A program made the position numbers and the translations under genes. This document shows positions 15,206-23,232 of a stretch of DNA of 40,317 nucleotides, piece by piece. Positions within the stretch are counted from its first letter, which is position 1, and each line of letters begins with the position of its first letter. This DNA comes from Psychrobacillus sp. BL-248-WT-3 (GTDB lineage: Bacteria; Bacillota; Bacilli; Bacillales_A; Planococcaceae): contig NZ_JABAFC010000035.1 in the NCBI RefSeq assembly GCF_012843435.1, positions 1-40,317 of the forward strand. Reading direction: 5' to 3'. The notes beneath the pieces are model-generated. The model was not told where the DNA came from. It saw only the letters and a list, made by a program, of their open reading frames with translations, and made no database searches.

Positions 15206-15730
15206 TTACTTTACAAATGTATTCTTTACTCTCTTGGATTTACTAAAATAAGTAATCCAAATCGAGGTACTTATCATAGCCCGTATTACATTAAACATAT
15301 AGTATTGGGATGTTAAAGGATCAGATCCAAACACATTCTCTATGATTTGCAAATTTATATAGCCAATGAGAATATCTATTATTAGCATGATGGTAAGGCA
15401 GGTAATCATTACCTTAGGGAAAAACGTTTTCTTTTTAAAGAAAAGTATGAGTAATACTATTACTGTAGATATTTGAGCAATACAAATGATGAGGTCTGTT
15501 ATTACAAATGGTCCAAATAAAGGATGATAATATTCTCCACTCTTACTAGCTATACTCTCCCAACCTTCAGCCGTCAAAAAAGGGAAAACATCTATCATGA
15601 GATAGGCAATAATAACAAACGGTGAGGTAATTAGCCCGATAAGTGGAAGTATTAGCCAGCCCCCTATACCAACAGGTCCGTGTGGTAATAAGTCCTTAGA
15701 TGTCAACCTAGTGGAATTGCTTGTAATCAT
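15206..15730 (-). CDS. DUF2569-family membrane protein (copy 1)
   Basis: A 174-residue protein with GPVGIGGWLILPLIGLITSP near the N-terminus (about 18-37), four hydrophobic helices, an FFKKKTFFPK turn and an ITYFSKSKRVKNTF tail. It is the first gene of a two-gene leftward unit with the paralog below. RBS AGGAGGTTATAAAT. The upstream 150 bp, shared with the rightward RNR operon, shows no clear minus-strand promoter. Confidence 0.8.
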   Translation of the reverse strand: MITSNSTRLTSKDLLPHGPVGIGGWLILPLIGLITSPFVIIAYLMIDVFPFLTAEGWESIASKSGEYYHPLFGPFVITDLIICIAQISTVIVLLILFFKKKTFFPKVMITCLTIMLIIDILIGYINLQIIENVFGSDPLTSQYYMFNVIRAMISTSIWITYFSKSKRVKNTFVK

Positions 15731-15888
15731 ATTTATAACCTCCTAAATTTAAGATATTTTACCATTTTTATAGGTCGCTACAATTATAATATACAGAAAA
15801 TATTGGATTCGCAATTTTGTAACTGAGTTATTCTGAAAATAAGATGTAAGACCTAACTCATAGTCTTTTTACCTATGTACAAGTTTAA

Positions 15889-15936
15889 ACACAATATGTT
15901 AGGGTATATAAGTAAACAAAACACAATATATAGTAT
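15889..15936 (+). promoter_or_regulatory. Paired NrdR-like boxes at the RNR promoter
   Basis: ACACAATATGTTAGGG (15889-15904) and ACACAATATATAGTAT (15921-15936) both match the left half of the NrdR box consensus (ACACWATATMTWGTGT). They start 32 bp apart, about three helical turns, as in known NrdR operators. The second box contains -10-like TATA sequences, so binding would block the promoter. NrdR represses RNR genes when dATP is high; nrdR itself is not in the window. Confidence 0.7.
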
Positions 15937-15950
15937 ATAAACGATGAAAA

Positions 15951-16097
15951 GGTACCATTATGGTTTAAAAGGGAATTCGGTGAGAAACCGAAGCTGTCCC
16001 CGCAACTGTAAGTGCGGACAACTGTTGATTAAGCCACTGCGAAGTTTCGTGGGAAGGCCAATGGGAGGAAGATGCACGAGCCAGTAGACCTGCCTTT
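15951..16097 (+). promoter_or_regulatory. Cobalamin (B12) riboswitch
   Basis: The conserved blocks appear in order: GGGAA..CGGTGAGAAACCG (15971-15990), the core GCTGTCCCCGCAACTGTAA (15993-16011), AAGCCACTGC (16031-16040), GGGAAGGC (16051-16058), and GATGCACGAGCCAGTAGACC (16071-16090). A GC-rich loop region follows (to about 16145) that can act as the kissing-loop arm. It precedes a terminator and the RNR operon, so cobalamin binding should switch the operon off. Confidence 0.95.
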
Positions 16098-16200
16098 TTG
16101 TCGATGAAGCAACACTTTCTTCGGGGGTTGAGAGGTGGGGGCGAGAGACTCTATCTTAAAACGAACGATATGTCTTGTTGTTTCCTACTTTAAAATCATG

Positions 16201-16241
16201 AGCGATGACTCAGCCGAAGAGGCTAGAGGCATCGCTTTTTT
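16201..16241 (+). terminator. Riboswitch-controlled terminator
   Basis: AGCGATG (16201-16207) pairs with CATCGCT (16230-16236), with an inner AGCC/GGCT helix and a following T6. It stands about 30 bp before the RNR start and is the likely expression platform of the cobalamin riboswitch. Confidence 0.85.
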
Positions 16242-16270
16242 GTATATAAAAGAATAGGGAGGAATTTAAA

Positions 16271-18496
16271 TTGGCAATTATTACGAATACAGAAAAACAG
16301 CAGGTATTACAGCAGTTAATAGTAGAATTTGGTGAAGAAAAGATAGCGCCCTTAGTTAAGTCGCATCACAAGTGGTTACAAAAACACCCAGAAGGTACGA
16401 TTGCTGCTTGGTCTAAAGCTATGTCTCTAGAGGCACTAAGCTTTTTAGATGAACAGGAGCCATTTTGGACATTTGTGGCTGCACGTATTTATTTAGCAGA
16501 AGTATATTCGCAGCAAGCAGAACGGAGAGGTACCACTGCTGATGCCGTCTATACAAAATTTGCAGAGAACGTACGGATCCTTTCTAAAAAGGGAATATAT
16601 AATCCCTCTATTATGGAAAGCTATTCGAATGAGGAGTTAGAGCAGCTAGGAAATCTCCTTGTCGCCAAAAGAGATTCCCTATTTACCTACATAGCCTTAA
16701 AAACTCTTTTAGATCGCTATGTAGCGAAGGATTTTAATAAGGATATTGTAGAGTTGCCACAAGAGCGCTGGCTTGTTATAGCTATGACACTTATGAAGGA
16801 CGAAAAAGAAAACCGTCTTGAAAAAATAAAAGAAGCTTATTGGGCAATGAGCAATTTATATATGACGGTTGCAACTCCAACTTTATCTAATGCTGGGAAG
16901 CCACATGGACAGCTCTCTAGCTGCTTTATTGACACTGTGGATGATAGTCTGCAAGGTATTTACGACAGTAATACAGACGTAGCCACTCTATCTAAATTTG
17001 GAGGGGGTATCGGTGTATACATGGGGAAGGTGCGTAGCCGTGGCTCTTCTATACGAGGATTCGTGGGAGCATCTAGTGGAGTTCTACCTTGGATTAAACA
17101 GTTGAATAATACGGCAGTCAGCGTCGATCAGCTTGGACAACGACAAGGGGCCGTAGCTGTTTATTTGGATGCTTGGCATAAGGACATTTTTACGTTTTTA
17201 GATCTACGCCTGAACAATGGAGATGATCGCCTTCGAGCGCATGATATTTTCACAGGTATATGCTTGCCGGATTTATTCATGGAGAGGGTTGATGCAAGAG
17301 AGGAATGGCATTTGTTTGATCCGCATGAGGTTCGTCAGGTAATGGGTTATTCTTTGGAGGATTTCTATGATGAAAAAAGAGGAGAAGGATCATTCCGGGA
17401 AAAATACGAGGAATGTGTGAATGACCAACGCCTATCGCGAGAAACTGTACAAGCAATCGACTTGATGAAAAGAATTATGCGTTCTCAGTTAGAGACAGGG
17501 GTACCATATATGTTTTACCGAGATGAAGTAAATCGTAGCAACCCAAATAAGCATGAGGGAATGGTCTATAGTAGTAACCTCTGTACAGAAATTTTTCAAA
17601 ATCAGAGCGCAACAACGTTTGAATCGATCCAGTTAGAGGATGATGTCATTGTCACTCGTAGAAAACCTGGGGACTTTGTTGTTTGTAACTTATCCTCTAT
17701 TAACTTGGGGAAGGCAGTACCAGCAAATGTATTAGAAAGACTGATAAATATTCAAGTACGCATGCTAGATAATGTCATCGATTTAAATATGATACCTGTA
17801 CCACAGGCAGAGCGCACAAATGCAAGGTATCGAGGTATTGGCCTTGGAACATTCGGATGGCATCATTTACTCGCACTTAAGCAGATTCGTTGGGAGTCAG
17901 AGGAAGCGGTTGAACTTGCGGATAAACTATATGAAAAAATTGCCTTTTTAACTATTCAGGCATCCGCAAGTCTTGCTAAGGAAAAGGGTGCTTATCCTTT
18001 ATTCGAAGGTTCAGAATGGCAAACCGGTGCTTATTTTGAAAAGCGTCAGTATGAAGGAGACGAATGGAATAAGCTTCGCAGGAAGGTCGCAGAAGTAGGC
18101 CTTCGAAATGGCTATTTAATGGCAGTTGCTCCAAATTCATCTACGTCAATTTTGGCGGGAAGTACCGCTAGTATTGACCCAATTTTTCAAAAGACTTACG
18201 CAGAGGAGAAGAAGGATTATAAAATTCCTGTTACAGTGCCAGATTTAAATTCAGAGACTACGTGGTTTTATAAGTCTGCTTATTTCATTGATCAGCATTG
18301 GACGGTGAAGCAAAACGCTGCACGCCAGCGACATATTGACCAGGGGGTCTCCTTAAATTTATATGTACAAAACACGATAAAGGCAAAGGAATTACTTTCG
18401 TTACATTTAGAAGCTTGGAAAAGTGGGCTAAAAACGACTTATTACGTACGTTCCACCTCGATAGAACTTATCGAATGTGAGTCCTGTTCGAGCTGA
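16271..18496 (+). CDS. nrdE: Class I ribonucleoside-diphosphate reductase, alpha subunit
   Basis: A 741-residue large subunit that reduces NDPs to dNDPs. Visible catalytic parts: the first redox Cys in LSSCF, the N-L-C-T-E-I thiyl/acid cluster, the second redox Cys in VVCNLSSINL, the phosphate-binding APNSSTSILAGST, the TTYYVRS tyrosine pair for radical transfer, and a C-terminal CESCSS dithiol. I see no ATP-cone at the N-terminus, so dATP control at that site is not expected. Start is TTG at 16271, spaced from AGGGAGGAA. NrdA is an equally valid name; the subclass cannot be settled by eye. It overlaps the flavodoxin gene by one base. Confidence 0.93.
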   Translation: MAIITNTEKQQVLQQLIVEFGEEKIAPLVKSHHKWLQKHPEGTIAAWSKAMSLEALSFLDEQEPFWTFVAARIYLAEVYSQQAERRGTTADAVYTKFAENVRILSKKGIYNPSIMESYSNEELEQLGNLLVAKRDSLFTYIALKTLLDRYVAKDFNKDIVELPQERWLVIAMTLMKDEKENRLEKIKEAYWAMSNLYMTVATPTLSNAGKPHGQLSSCFIDTVDDSLQGIYDSNTDVATLSKFGGGIGVYMGKVRSRGSSIRGFVGASSGVLPWIKQLNNTAVSVDQLGQRQGAVAVYLDAWHKDIFTFLDLRLNNGDDRLRAHDIFTGICLPDLFMERVDAREEWHLFDPHEVRQVMGYSLEDFYDEKRGEGSFREKYEECVNDQRLSRETVQAIDLMKRIMRSQLETGVPYMFYRDEVNRSNPNKHEGMVYSSNLCTEIFQNQSATTFESIQLEDDVIVTRRKPGDFVVCNLSSINLGKAVPANVLERLINIQVRMLDNVIDLNMIPVPQAERTNARYRGIGLGTFGWHHLLALKQIRWESEEAVELADKLYEKIAFLTIQASASLAKEKGAYPLFEGSEWQTGAYFEKRQYEGDEWNKLRRKVAEVGLRNGYLMAVAPNSSTSILAGSTASIDPIFQKTYAEEKKDYKIPVTVPDLNSETTWFYKSAYFIDQHWTVKQNAARQRHIDQGVSLNLYVQNTIKAKELLSLHLEAWKSGLKTTYYVRSTSIELIECESCSS

Positions 18497-18969
18497 TGAA
18501 GGCAATTATATGTTATTTGAGCTATAGCGGAAATACTGAAGAAATAGCAGAGCTTTTACAAAATCAGCTGGAGAATTCCGAGTATCAGGTAGAGATATAT
18601 TGTATCGGTATCGGAGTCCTACCAGATTTACAACTATATGACCTAGTATTTCTAGGGACTTTCACCTGGGATCAGGGGGGTATTCCAGATGAAATGAAGG
18701 ATTTTTTAAGAGACTTAGGATATCGACCAGAAAATAGTTATATATTTGGCTCTGGCGATACTCAATTTGGTGGAGACGAGCTATTTTGCGGGGCAGTGGA
18801 TAAACTAGTTTGCTATTGTAACAGTTCCTACCAAGGCTTAAAAATTGAACAGTCACCAAGAGGAAGCCAAGAGAAAATTGTCACTAAATGGCTAGAGGGA
18901 GTATTAAATCATGCAAAAGGCAAAAACATTAGAACCAAGAAATCCAAACAAATCAACAGGAATATTTAA
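18496..18969 (+). CDS. Flavodoxin in the nrdI position
   Basis: A 157-residue short-chain flavodoxin. The FMN phosphate loop is YSGNTEE (about 9-15), followed by LGTFTWDQGGIPDEM around the first FMN loop, and FGSGDTQFGGDELFCGAVD at the 90s loop. This looks more like B. subtilis YkuN/YkuP flavodoxins than NrdI, whose usual GSGNRNFG loop is missing. In class Ib systems NrdI supplies the oxidant for the Mn cofactor of NrdF; here the flavodoxin may do this or reduce the enzyme (inference). Its start overlaps the nrdE stop (TGATG), and its 3' end overlaps nrdF by 59 bp. Confidence 0.85.
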   Translation: MKAIICYLSYSGNTEEIAELLQNQLENSEYQVEIYCIGIGVLPDLQLYDLVFLGTFTWDQGGIPDEMKDFLRDLGYRPENSYIFGSGDTQFGGDELFCGAVDKLVCYCNSSYQGLKIEQSPRGSQEKIVTKWLEGVLNHAKGKNIRTKKSKQINRNI

Positions 18970-19942
18970 TGGGCAATCAAGCGGTATACTGAATTGGAAT
19001 GATATTGCGTATCCACATTGGCATAAGATGTACAAGCGTCTGCTAGGGAACTACTGGCAAGCTGATGAAGTTAATATGTCTAATGACATAAAGCAATTTG
19101 GTAGCTTGAGTGAATCGGAGCAGGATGCATACTTAAAAATTATTGGACTGCTAGCGACATTAGATGCACCTCAAACTCGTACAGCTCTATTGCTTTCGCT
19201 ATATGCAACAGATCCATCGGTACAATCCATTATGGCGGTCATTGCACAGCAAGAAGCCGTACATAATGAAAGCTATTCCTATGTTTTATCATCCATTGTA
19301 TCGCTGGATAAGCAAAACAAGGCATTTGATTTTGGCAGAACCGATGAAGTGCTAATTAAGCGCAATCAAAACATTGCCAAGTACTACAATGAATTTGTAG
19401 AGAACCCAACGACGGAAAACATATTAAAGACGCTTACTTATACAACATTATTGGAAGGGCTATTTTTCTATTCTGGCTTTGCCTTCTTTTATAATCTTGC
19501 TCGTTATAACAAAATGGTAGGTACTTCTACGATGATTAGCTACATCAACCGAGATGAGCTAGAGCATGGGCGATTTATATCAGAGTTATTCAGAGCAACG
19601 CTAGCTGAAAATCCAGAGCTAAATAACGATGAATTTATAGGGTGGGTCTATGAGCAATTTAAAGAATCTGTCCAACTAGAAATAGAATGGTCCAATTATG
19701 TACTACATGATATCGATGGAATCGATAGAGAAGATATGCAAGGGTATATTAAATACCGCGCCAATAAAATGCTACGACTAATTGGGCTAAATGAGATTTA
19801 TCCTGAGTATGTAGAAAATCCAATGAAATGGATTCGAGCATACGCAGACAACATAGACGGCACTAAAACAGATTTCTTCGAACAAAAGTCTCGCCAGTAT
19901 GTAAAGGTGAATGCAATAGACAACGGTTTTGATGATCTATAA
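18911..19942 (+). CDS. nrdF: Class I ribonucleoside-diphosphate reductase, beta subunit
   Basis: A 343-residue radical-generating subunit. The dimetal ligands and radical Tyr can be placed: D85, E115, H118, E182, E216 and H219, with Y122 four residues after H118, the same spacing as the tyrosyl-radical enzymes. It therefore has the ligands for a metal-tyrosyl cofactor rather than a Tyr-less variant. Start ATG 18911 follows AGAGGGAGT and lies inside the flavodoxin reading frame (59 bp overlap), implying strong translational coupling. Confidence 0.93.
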   Translation: MQKAKTLEPRNPNKSTGIFNGQSSGILNWNDIAYPHWHKMYKRLLGNYWQADEVNMSNDIKQFGSLSESEQDAYLKIIGLLATLDAPQTRTALLLSLYATDPSVQSIMAVIAQQEAVHNESYSYVLSSIVSLDKQNKAFDFGRTDEVLIKRNQNIAKYYNEFVENPTTENILKTLTYTTLLEGLFFYSGFAFFYNLARYNKMVGTSTMISYINRDELEHGRFISELFRATLAENPELNNDEFIGWVYEQFKESVQLEIEWSNYVLHDIDGIDREDMQGYIKYRANKMLRLIGLNEIYPEYVENPMKWIRAYADNIDGTKTDFFEQKSRQYVKVNAIDNGFDDL

Positions 19943-20001
19943 TATAGAAGAAATACCAACCTGTTAGAGTAATGTAAGTTAATAGCTTAAAATCTTAGGT
20001 A

Positions 20002-20034
20002 AATACCATGGACCAAGTGTTCATGGTATTTTAT
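20002..20034 (+). terminator. Terminator after the RNR operon
   Basis: AATACCATG (20002-20010) pairs with CATGGTATT (20022-20030) around an 11-base loop, followed by TTATT. It is AT-rich and moderate in strength. Confidence 0.65.
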
Positions 20035-20145
20035 TATATAAATTAAAATATGAAGGATCCAATGCACCTAAGTCAGTTGTATATTAAAGGATTAATATTG
20101 TTATGATAGAAAGTAATGAAGTCAATTAATTTTAGGGGGGATAAG

Positions 20146-20679
20146 ATGAACAATAAACGAGATTTAGTATTATATATTGCGGCTAGCTTAGACGGATATA
20201 TAGCTACGGAAGATGATTCTTTAGATTGGCTATTTAATGTAGAGGGTGAGGGTGATAATGGAATATCAGAGTTTTATGAGACGGTAGATACCGTTTTAAT
20301 GGGTAAAAAAACATATGACTGGATAGTAAAACATGAATCAGGAGAATTCCCATATAAAAATAAAGAATGTTACGTATTTACAAGATCCACTATGGAAGAT
20401 ACCGAAGATGTTAAATTTACTAATAAAAACGTCGTGGGTTTAACCAACGAACTGAAGAGTCAAGAAGGAAGTAACATATGGCTTGTAGGCGGAGGCAAAT
20501 TACTACAATCATTTTTAAAAGAAAAGCTAGTAGATGAAATTATTTTAACAGTAGCCCCAACTATCATCGGAAAAGGAATTCCATTATTCAATAAAGGAGA
20601 TTATCAGTTAGACCTTATATTGAAAGGAACTAGAACCTTCAACCAGTTTGTAGAACTACATTATGAAGTTAAAAAGTAA
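20146..20679 (+). CDS. RibD C-terminal/dihydrofolate reductase-like protein
   Basis: A 177-residue protein with the RibD_C/DHFR-fold pattern YIAASLDGYIATEDDSLDWL at the N-terminus (about 9-28), VLMGKKTYDWI, then NIWLVGGGKLLQSFLKEKLVDEIILTVAPTIIGKGIPLF. These small proteins (B. subtilis YwjB/YyaP group) are probable NADPH-dependent reductases with unknown substrates. The ATG at 20146 follows AGGGGGGA; a longer reading from 20116 has no ribosome site. An extended -10 (TG-T-TATGAT, 20099-20107) precedes it, so it is probably a single-gene unit. Confidence 0.85.
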   Translation: MNNKRDLVLYIAASLDGYIATEDDSLDWLFNVEGEGDNGISEFYETVDTVLMGKKTYDWIVKHESGEFPYKNKECYVFTRSTMEDTEDVKFTNKNVVGLTNELKSQEGSNIWLVGGGKLLQSFLKEKLVDEIILTVAPTIIGKGIPLFNKGDYQLDLILKGTRTFNQFVELHYEVKK

Positions 20680-20703
20680 ATGCATGTATAAGGTGTGAAT
20701 GAA

Positions 20704-21144
20704 ATGCGACTCCCCATGAATATTACAGGCTTAGCAAATAGTATGATTGAAATGAATGAGATGGATGGAAACCTATTTAAAAAGCTAGGATACGAAATTG
20801 CTAGAAAGATTAATGGTAAAATAATTGGTTTTTTTTCACCTAGCTACCCATTGAATTATTTTCGTATGGACATTGAGGTAGATAAAAAAGTGGTGTCGAT
20901 TCTACTGCATCAATATTTTCCATATGCAGCCATTGTATTATATGAAAATGAACTCCAGCTACAATTTATAGAATATGATAATTTGTTCACTGAGCTGATT
21001 CCATATTATACAGTTTTAGAAGCAGCTTTTTTAAATGAGCAGTTTAATCCTAACGCTCATGATTTATCAGAGGTTGAATTAAAAAATGTGAAGCACTGGC
21101 GTCCAAATACTAATGGAGAGGTTATTTTTAATTGTTGGGATTAA
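20704..21144 (+). CDS. Hypothetical cytoplasmic protein
   Basis: A 146-residue soluble protein (MRLPMNITGLANSMIEMNEMDG...) with a probable alpha/beta pattern, no signal peptide, and a closing NCWD. I do not recognise a family. The ATG at 20704 follows AAGGTG at good spacing; the in-frame GTG at 20695 has no ribosome site. It lies 24 bp after the RibD-like gene and may share its transcript. The gap to the next gene (21145-21368) shows no feature I can support. Confidence 0.6.
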   Translation: MRLPMNITGLANSMIEMNEMDGNLFKKLGYEIARKINGKIIGFFSPSYPLNYFRMDIEVDKKVVSILLHQYFPYAAIVLYENELQLQFIEYDNLFTELIPYYTVLEAAFLNEQFNPNAHDLSEVELKNVKHWRPNTNGEVIFNCWD

Positions 21145-21368
21145 CCGTGTTCAATCCCTTGATGCTTGTACTATCCTTGATTAATCGTAGAGAACGGGTG
21201 ATAAATGTCGTTGAGTGAAAGAGAAATTCTACTGAAACGATAGATAAACACCTTGAAATAGTAGTAACAGTCTAATTTCTGTCTCCCTCAAAAGCAGGTA
21301 GCGAAGAATTTTTATGATAAAATTATAAAGATAAACTGTTAATAATAGGTATATGAGGTGGGAAGAGG

Positions 21369-21836
21369 ATGAAGAAGATAATGTTAATGGTATTTTGCAT
21401 TTCATTTTTAGTTGGATGTGTAGGTGCAAAAGAAACCGTTTATGAATTTGATGGAATATCTATGTCGCCTACTATAAAAGACGAGCAAAAGGTATTAGTT
21501 GATAAGGGTTACTATAAAGAAAATGAAATTAATCGTGACGATATCGTGCTTTTTTATCTCGAAGAAAATGAGCATTTTAAAAGAGTAATAGGCTTGCCTA
21601 ATGAATTAATCCAAATTCAAGATGGTACCATTTATATAGATAGCAAACCATTAGAAAGTGAATATAGCTTTACAGACGTATGGGAAGGAGAAATCCCTAT
21701 AGATGGTATTCAATTAAAGAATGACGAGTATTTTGTAATTGGAGATAGCCTAGTTCCTTTAACAAGTAAGGATAGCAGATTGGTCGGTCCAATAGCGAAA
21801 GAAGATATTTTGGGGAAAGTGGTAGAGATTAAATAG
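21369..21836 (+). CDS. Signal peptidase I-like protein with a lipoprotein signal
   Basis: A 155-residue S26-family protein. The box around the catalytic serine is GISMSPT (Ser31), the lysine box is FKRVIGLPNE (Lys71), and the third conserved box appears as GDSLVPLTSKDSRLVGP, so the Ser-Lys dyad is intact. Instead of the usual N-terminal membrane anchor it has a short signal sequence ending in a lipobox (LVGC, Cys17), so it is probably lipid-anchored outside the membrane. Substrate unknown; it stands alone with its own GAGGTGGGAAGAGG ribosome site. Confidence 0.8.
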   Translation: MKKIMLMVFCISFLVGCVGAKETVYEFDGISMSPTIKDEQKVLVDKGYYKENEINRDDIVLFYLEENEHFKRVIGLPNELIQIQDGTIYIDSKPLESEYSFTDVWEGEIPIDGIQLKNDEYFVIGDSLVPLTSKDSRLVGPIAKEDILGKVVEIK

Positions 21837-21879
21837 CTTGGGGAAAACTCAATGAAATCTGTCTAGAAAGGGTGTTGAA

Positions 21880-22230
21880 GTGAAGGTCAATCATATAATT
21901 CGCCTCGAAAACGGATTAGCTTTCGGGATTTCCTTTTTTATTTATATGCAGCTGGACTTTCCAATCTGGTTGTTTTTTTTACTATTATTCGTTCCTGATA
22001 TTACGATGATCGGTTATACAATTAATAATAAAATTGGTGCAACCATTTATAATGTTGGTCACAGTTTTATTTTTCCTATACTTTTAACATTAGGTTACTT
22101 CTACTTTTTAAAAGATTATTTGCTTATAATTTCTATTATTTGGGTAGCCCATATTTTTATGGATAGACTTTTTGGCTTTGGATTAAAGTACCAAGAATCT
22201 TTTAAAGAAACTCATATGCAAAGGCTTTAA
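21880..22230 (+). CDS. DUF4260-family membrane protein
   Basis: A 116-residue protein with four hydrophobic helices and the DUF4260 pattern RLENGLAFGISFFIYMQ..., LFVPDITMIGY, GHSFIFPI, and a closing HIFMDRLFGFGLKY. Function unknown. The start is GTG at 21880 behind AGAAAGGGTG. It ends close to a strong bidirectional terminator that it shares with the TetR gene. Confidence 0.75.
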   Translation: MKVNHIIRLENGLAFGISFFIYMQLDFPIWLFFLLLFVPDITMIGYTINNKIGATIYNVGHSFIFPILLTLGYFYFLKDYLLIISIIWVAHIFMDRLFGFGLKYQESFKETHMQRL

Positions 22231-22260
22231 AATTAAAGTGAGATTTTTTATAGTCATATA

Positions 22261-22304
22261 AAAAGCGTCTAATCAGTCACACAACTGGTCAGACGCTTTT
22301 TTTT
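22261..22304. terminator. Bidirectional terminator
   Basis: AAAAGCGTCT (22261-22270) pairs with AGACGCTTTT (22291-22300), with an inner CAGT/ACTG helix, and there are T-runs on both strands. It lies between the DUF4260 and TetR genes. Confidence 0.88.
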
Positions 22305-23136
22305 AAAGCTTATACTGTTCTCTAATCAAGTAGGAAACCCACTTGCATTGAGGGTGGTTTTTAATATTCTCTAAAAGACCTTTTATAAGTGCGAGACTCG
22401 GAGTTTCGGTTAGGAGGTGATTTTTTAAAATTTGAAGCGTTTCCTTTTCGATTGGCTCTTCTATTTCTAGTAGAATCTGATTGATTAACTCAAGTATTTG
22501 CATATCTTTATCGGTGTTTTCTTTTATAACCTTTTGCATAATTTGAGCACTATCTGTTGAGATTAAAGGAATCGTTGAATGTTTTGCTAATACTTTCGTC
22601 TTTTCTACAAGTGACTTAGTTAGCGTGTCTATATCAATTGGTAATTCAAAGAATAGATAGAGGTCGATATATATTTTCATAAAGCCTTTTATGCAAATAA
22701 GTAAGTCATATTTTGTTTCTTCATAAGTTAAATCTAACTTGTCTACCATATAAAGAATAATTTCATTTAATAGATTGTCATAATAAGTTAGTTTTTTTAA
22801 TAAATCATCGTTTACCGTATGTGTCTGTTCCTTGAAGAAGATTTTAGCAAAAGTAGAGTTTTCTTGAAATGCCTTGTTGGCAGTGTAGAAAAAGGTATAT
22901 AGCATATCGTCAGAATGTGAACATTCTTTGACCGAGTAGTCAATTTCTGAAATAATCTGCTTCATAAAGCAATCTACCAAAGAAGTGATGAGCTCATCTT
23001 TGGATTTATAGGAAAGGTAGAAAGCACCTTTAGAAATGCCGCAATGGTCAGTGATTTGTTGGACTGAGGTAGCCTCAAAACCTTGCTTTGCAAAAAGTTC
23101 TAATGCTTTATCCATTATTAATTGTTTCTTTACCAT
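22303..23136 (-). CDS. TetR-family repressor, probably of the RND exporter
   Basis: A 277-residue regulator with a TetR helix-turn-helix at the N-terminus (MDKALELFAKQGFEATSVQQITDHCGISKGAFYLSYKSKDEL, about 8-49). It is longer than most TetR proteins (about 190-220), with a C-terminal extension rich in helices and leucine. It is divergent from the RND gene, and an 18-bp near-palindrome sits inside the shared promoter, so autoregulated repression of the pump is the simplest reading. Confidence 0.85.
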   Translation of the reverse strand: MVKKQLIMDKALELFAKQGFEATSVQQITDHCGISKGAFYLSYKSKDELITSLVDCFMKQIISEIDYSVKECSHSDDMLYTFFYTANKAFQENSTFAKIFFKEQTHTVNDDLLKKLTYYDNLLNEIILYMVDKLDLTYEETKYDLLICIKGFMKIYIDLYLFFELPIDIDTLTKSLVEKTKVLAKHSTIPLISTDSAQIMQKVIKENTDKDMQILELINQILLEIEEPIEKETLQILKNHLLTETPSLALIKGLLENIKNHPQCKWVSYLIREQYKL

Positions 23137-23161
23137 ATCTTATCGCTCCCAATGGTTATTG

Positions 23162-23190
23162 TTGACAAATGACCAATTAGTCATTATTAT
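23162..23190 (+). promoter_or_regulatory. RND promoter with embedded palindromic operator
   Basis: TTGACA (23162-23167) and TATTAT (23185-23190) are 17 bp apart. The spacer is filled by AATGACCAATTAGTCATT (23168-23185), palindromic in 8 of 9 pairs. This is a textbook position for a repressor, here most likely the divergent TetR protein. The predicted start falls near 23197, only about 36 bp before the GTG start chosen for the pump. Confidence 0.75.
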
Positions 23191-23232
23191 AAATAAATGA
23201 GTTTGATAAGTCAAATGAGGGTAGGTGCAAGT

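Noticed and set aside
16271-16560. ATP-cone at the N-terminus of the RNR alpha subunit
   Set aside because: The first ~90 residues lack the VxKR...GxxxxF pattern of ATP-cones and align better with the NrdE-type N-terminal helical domain.
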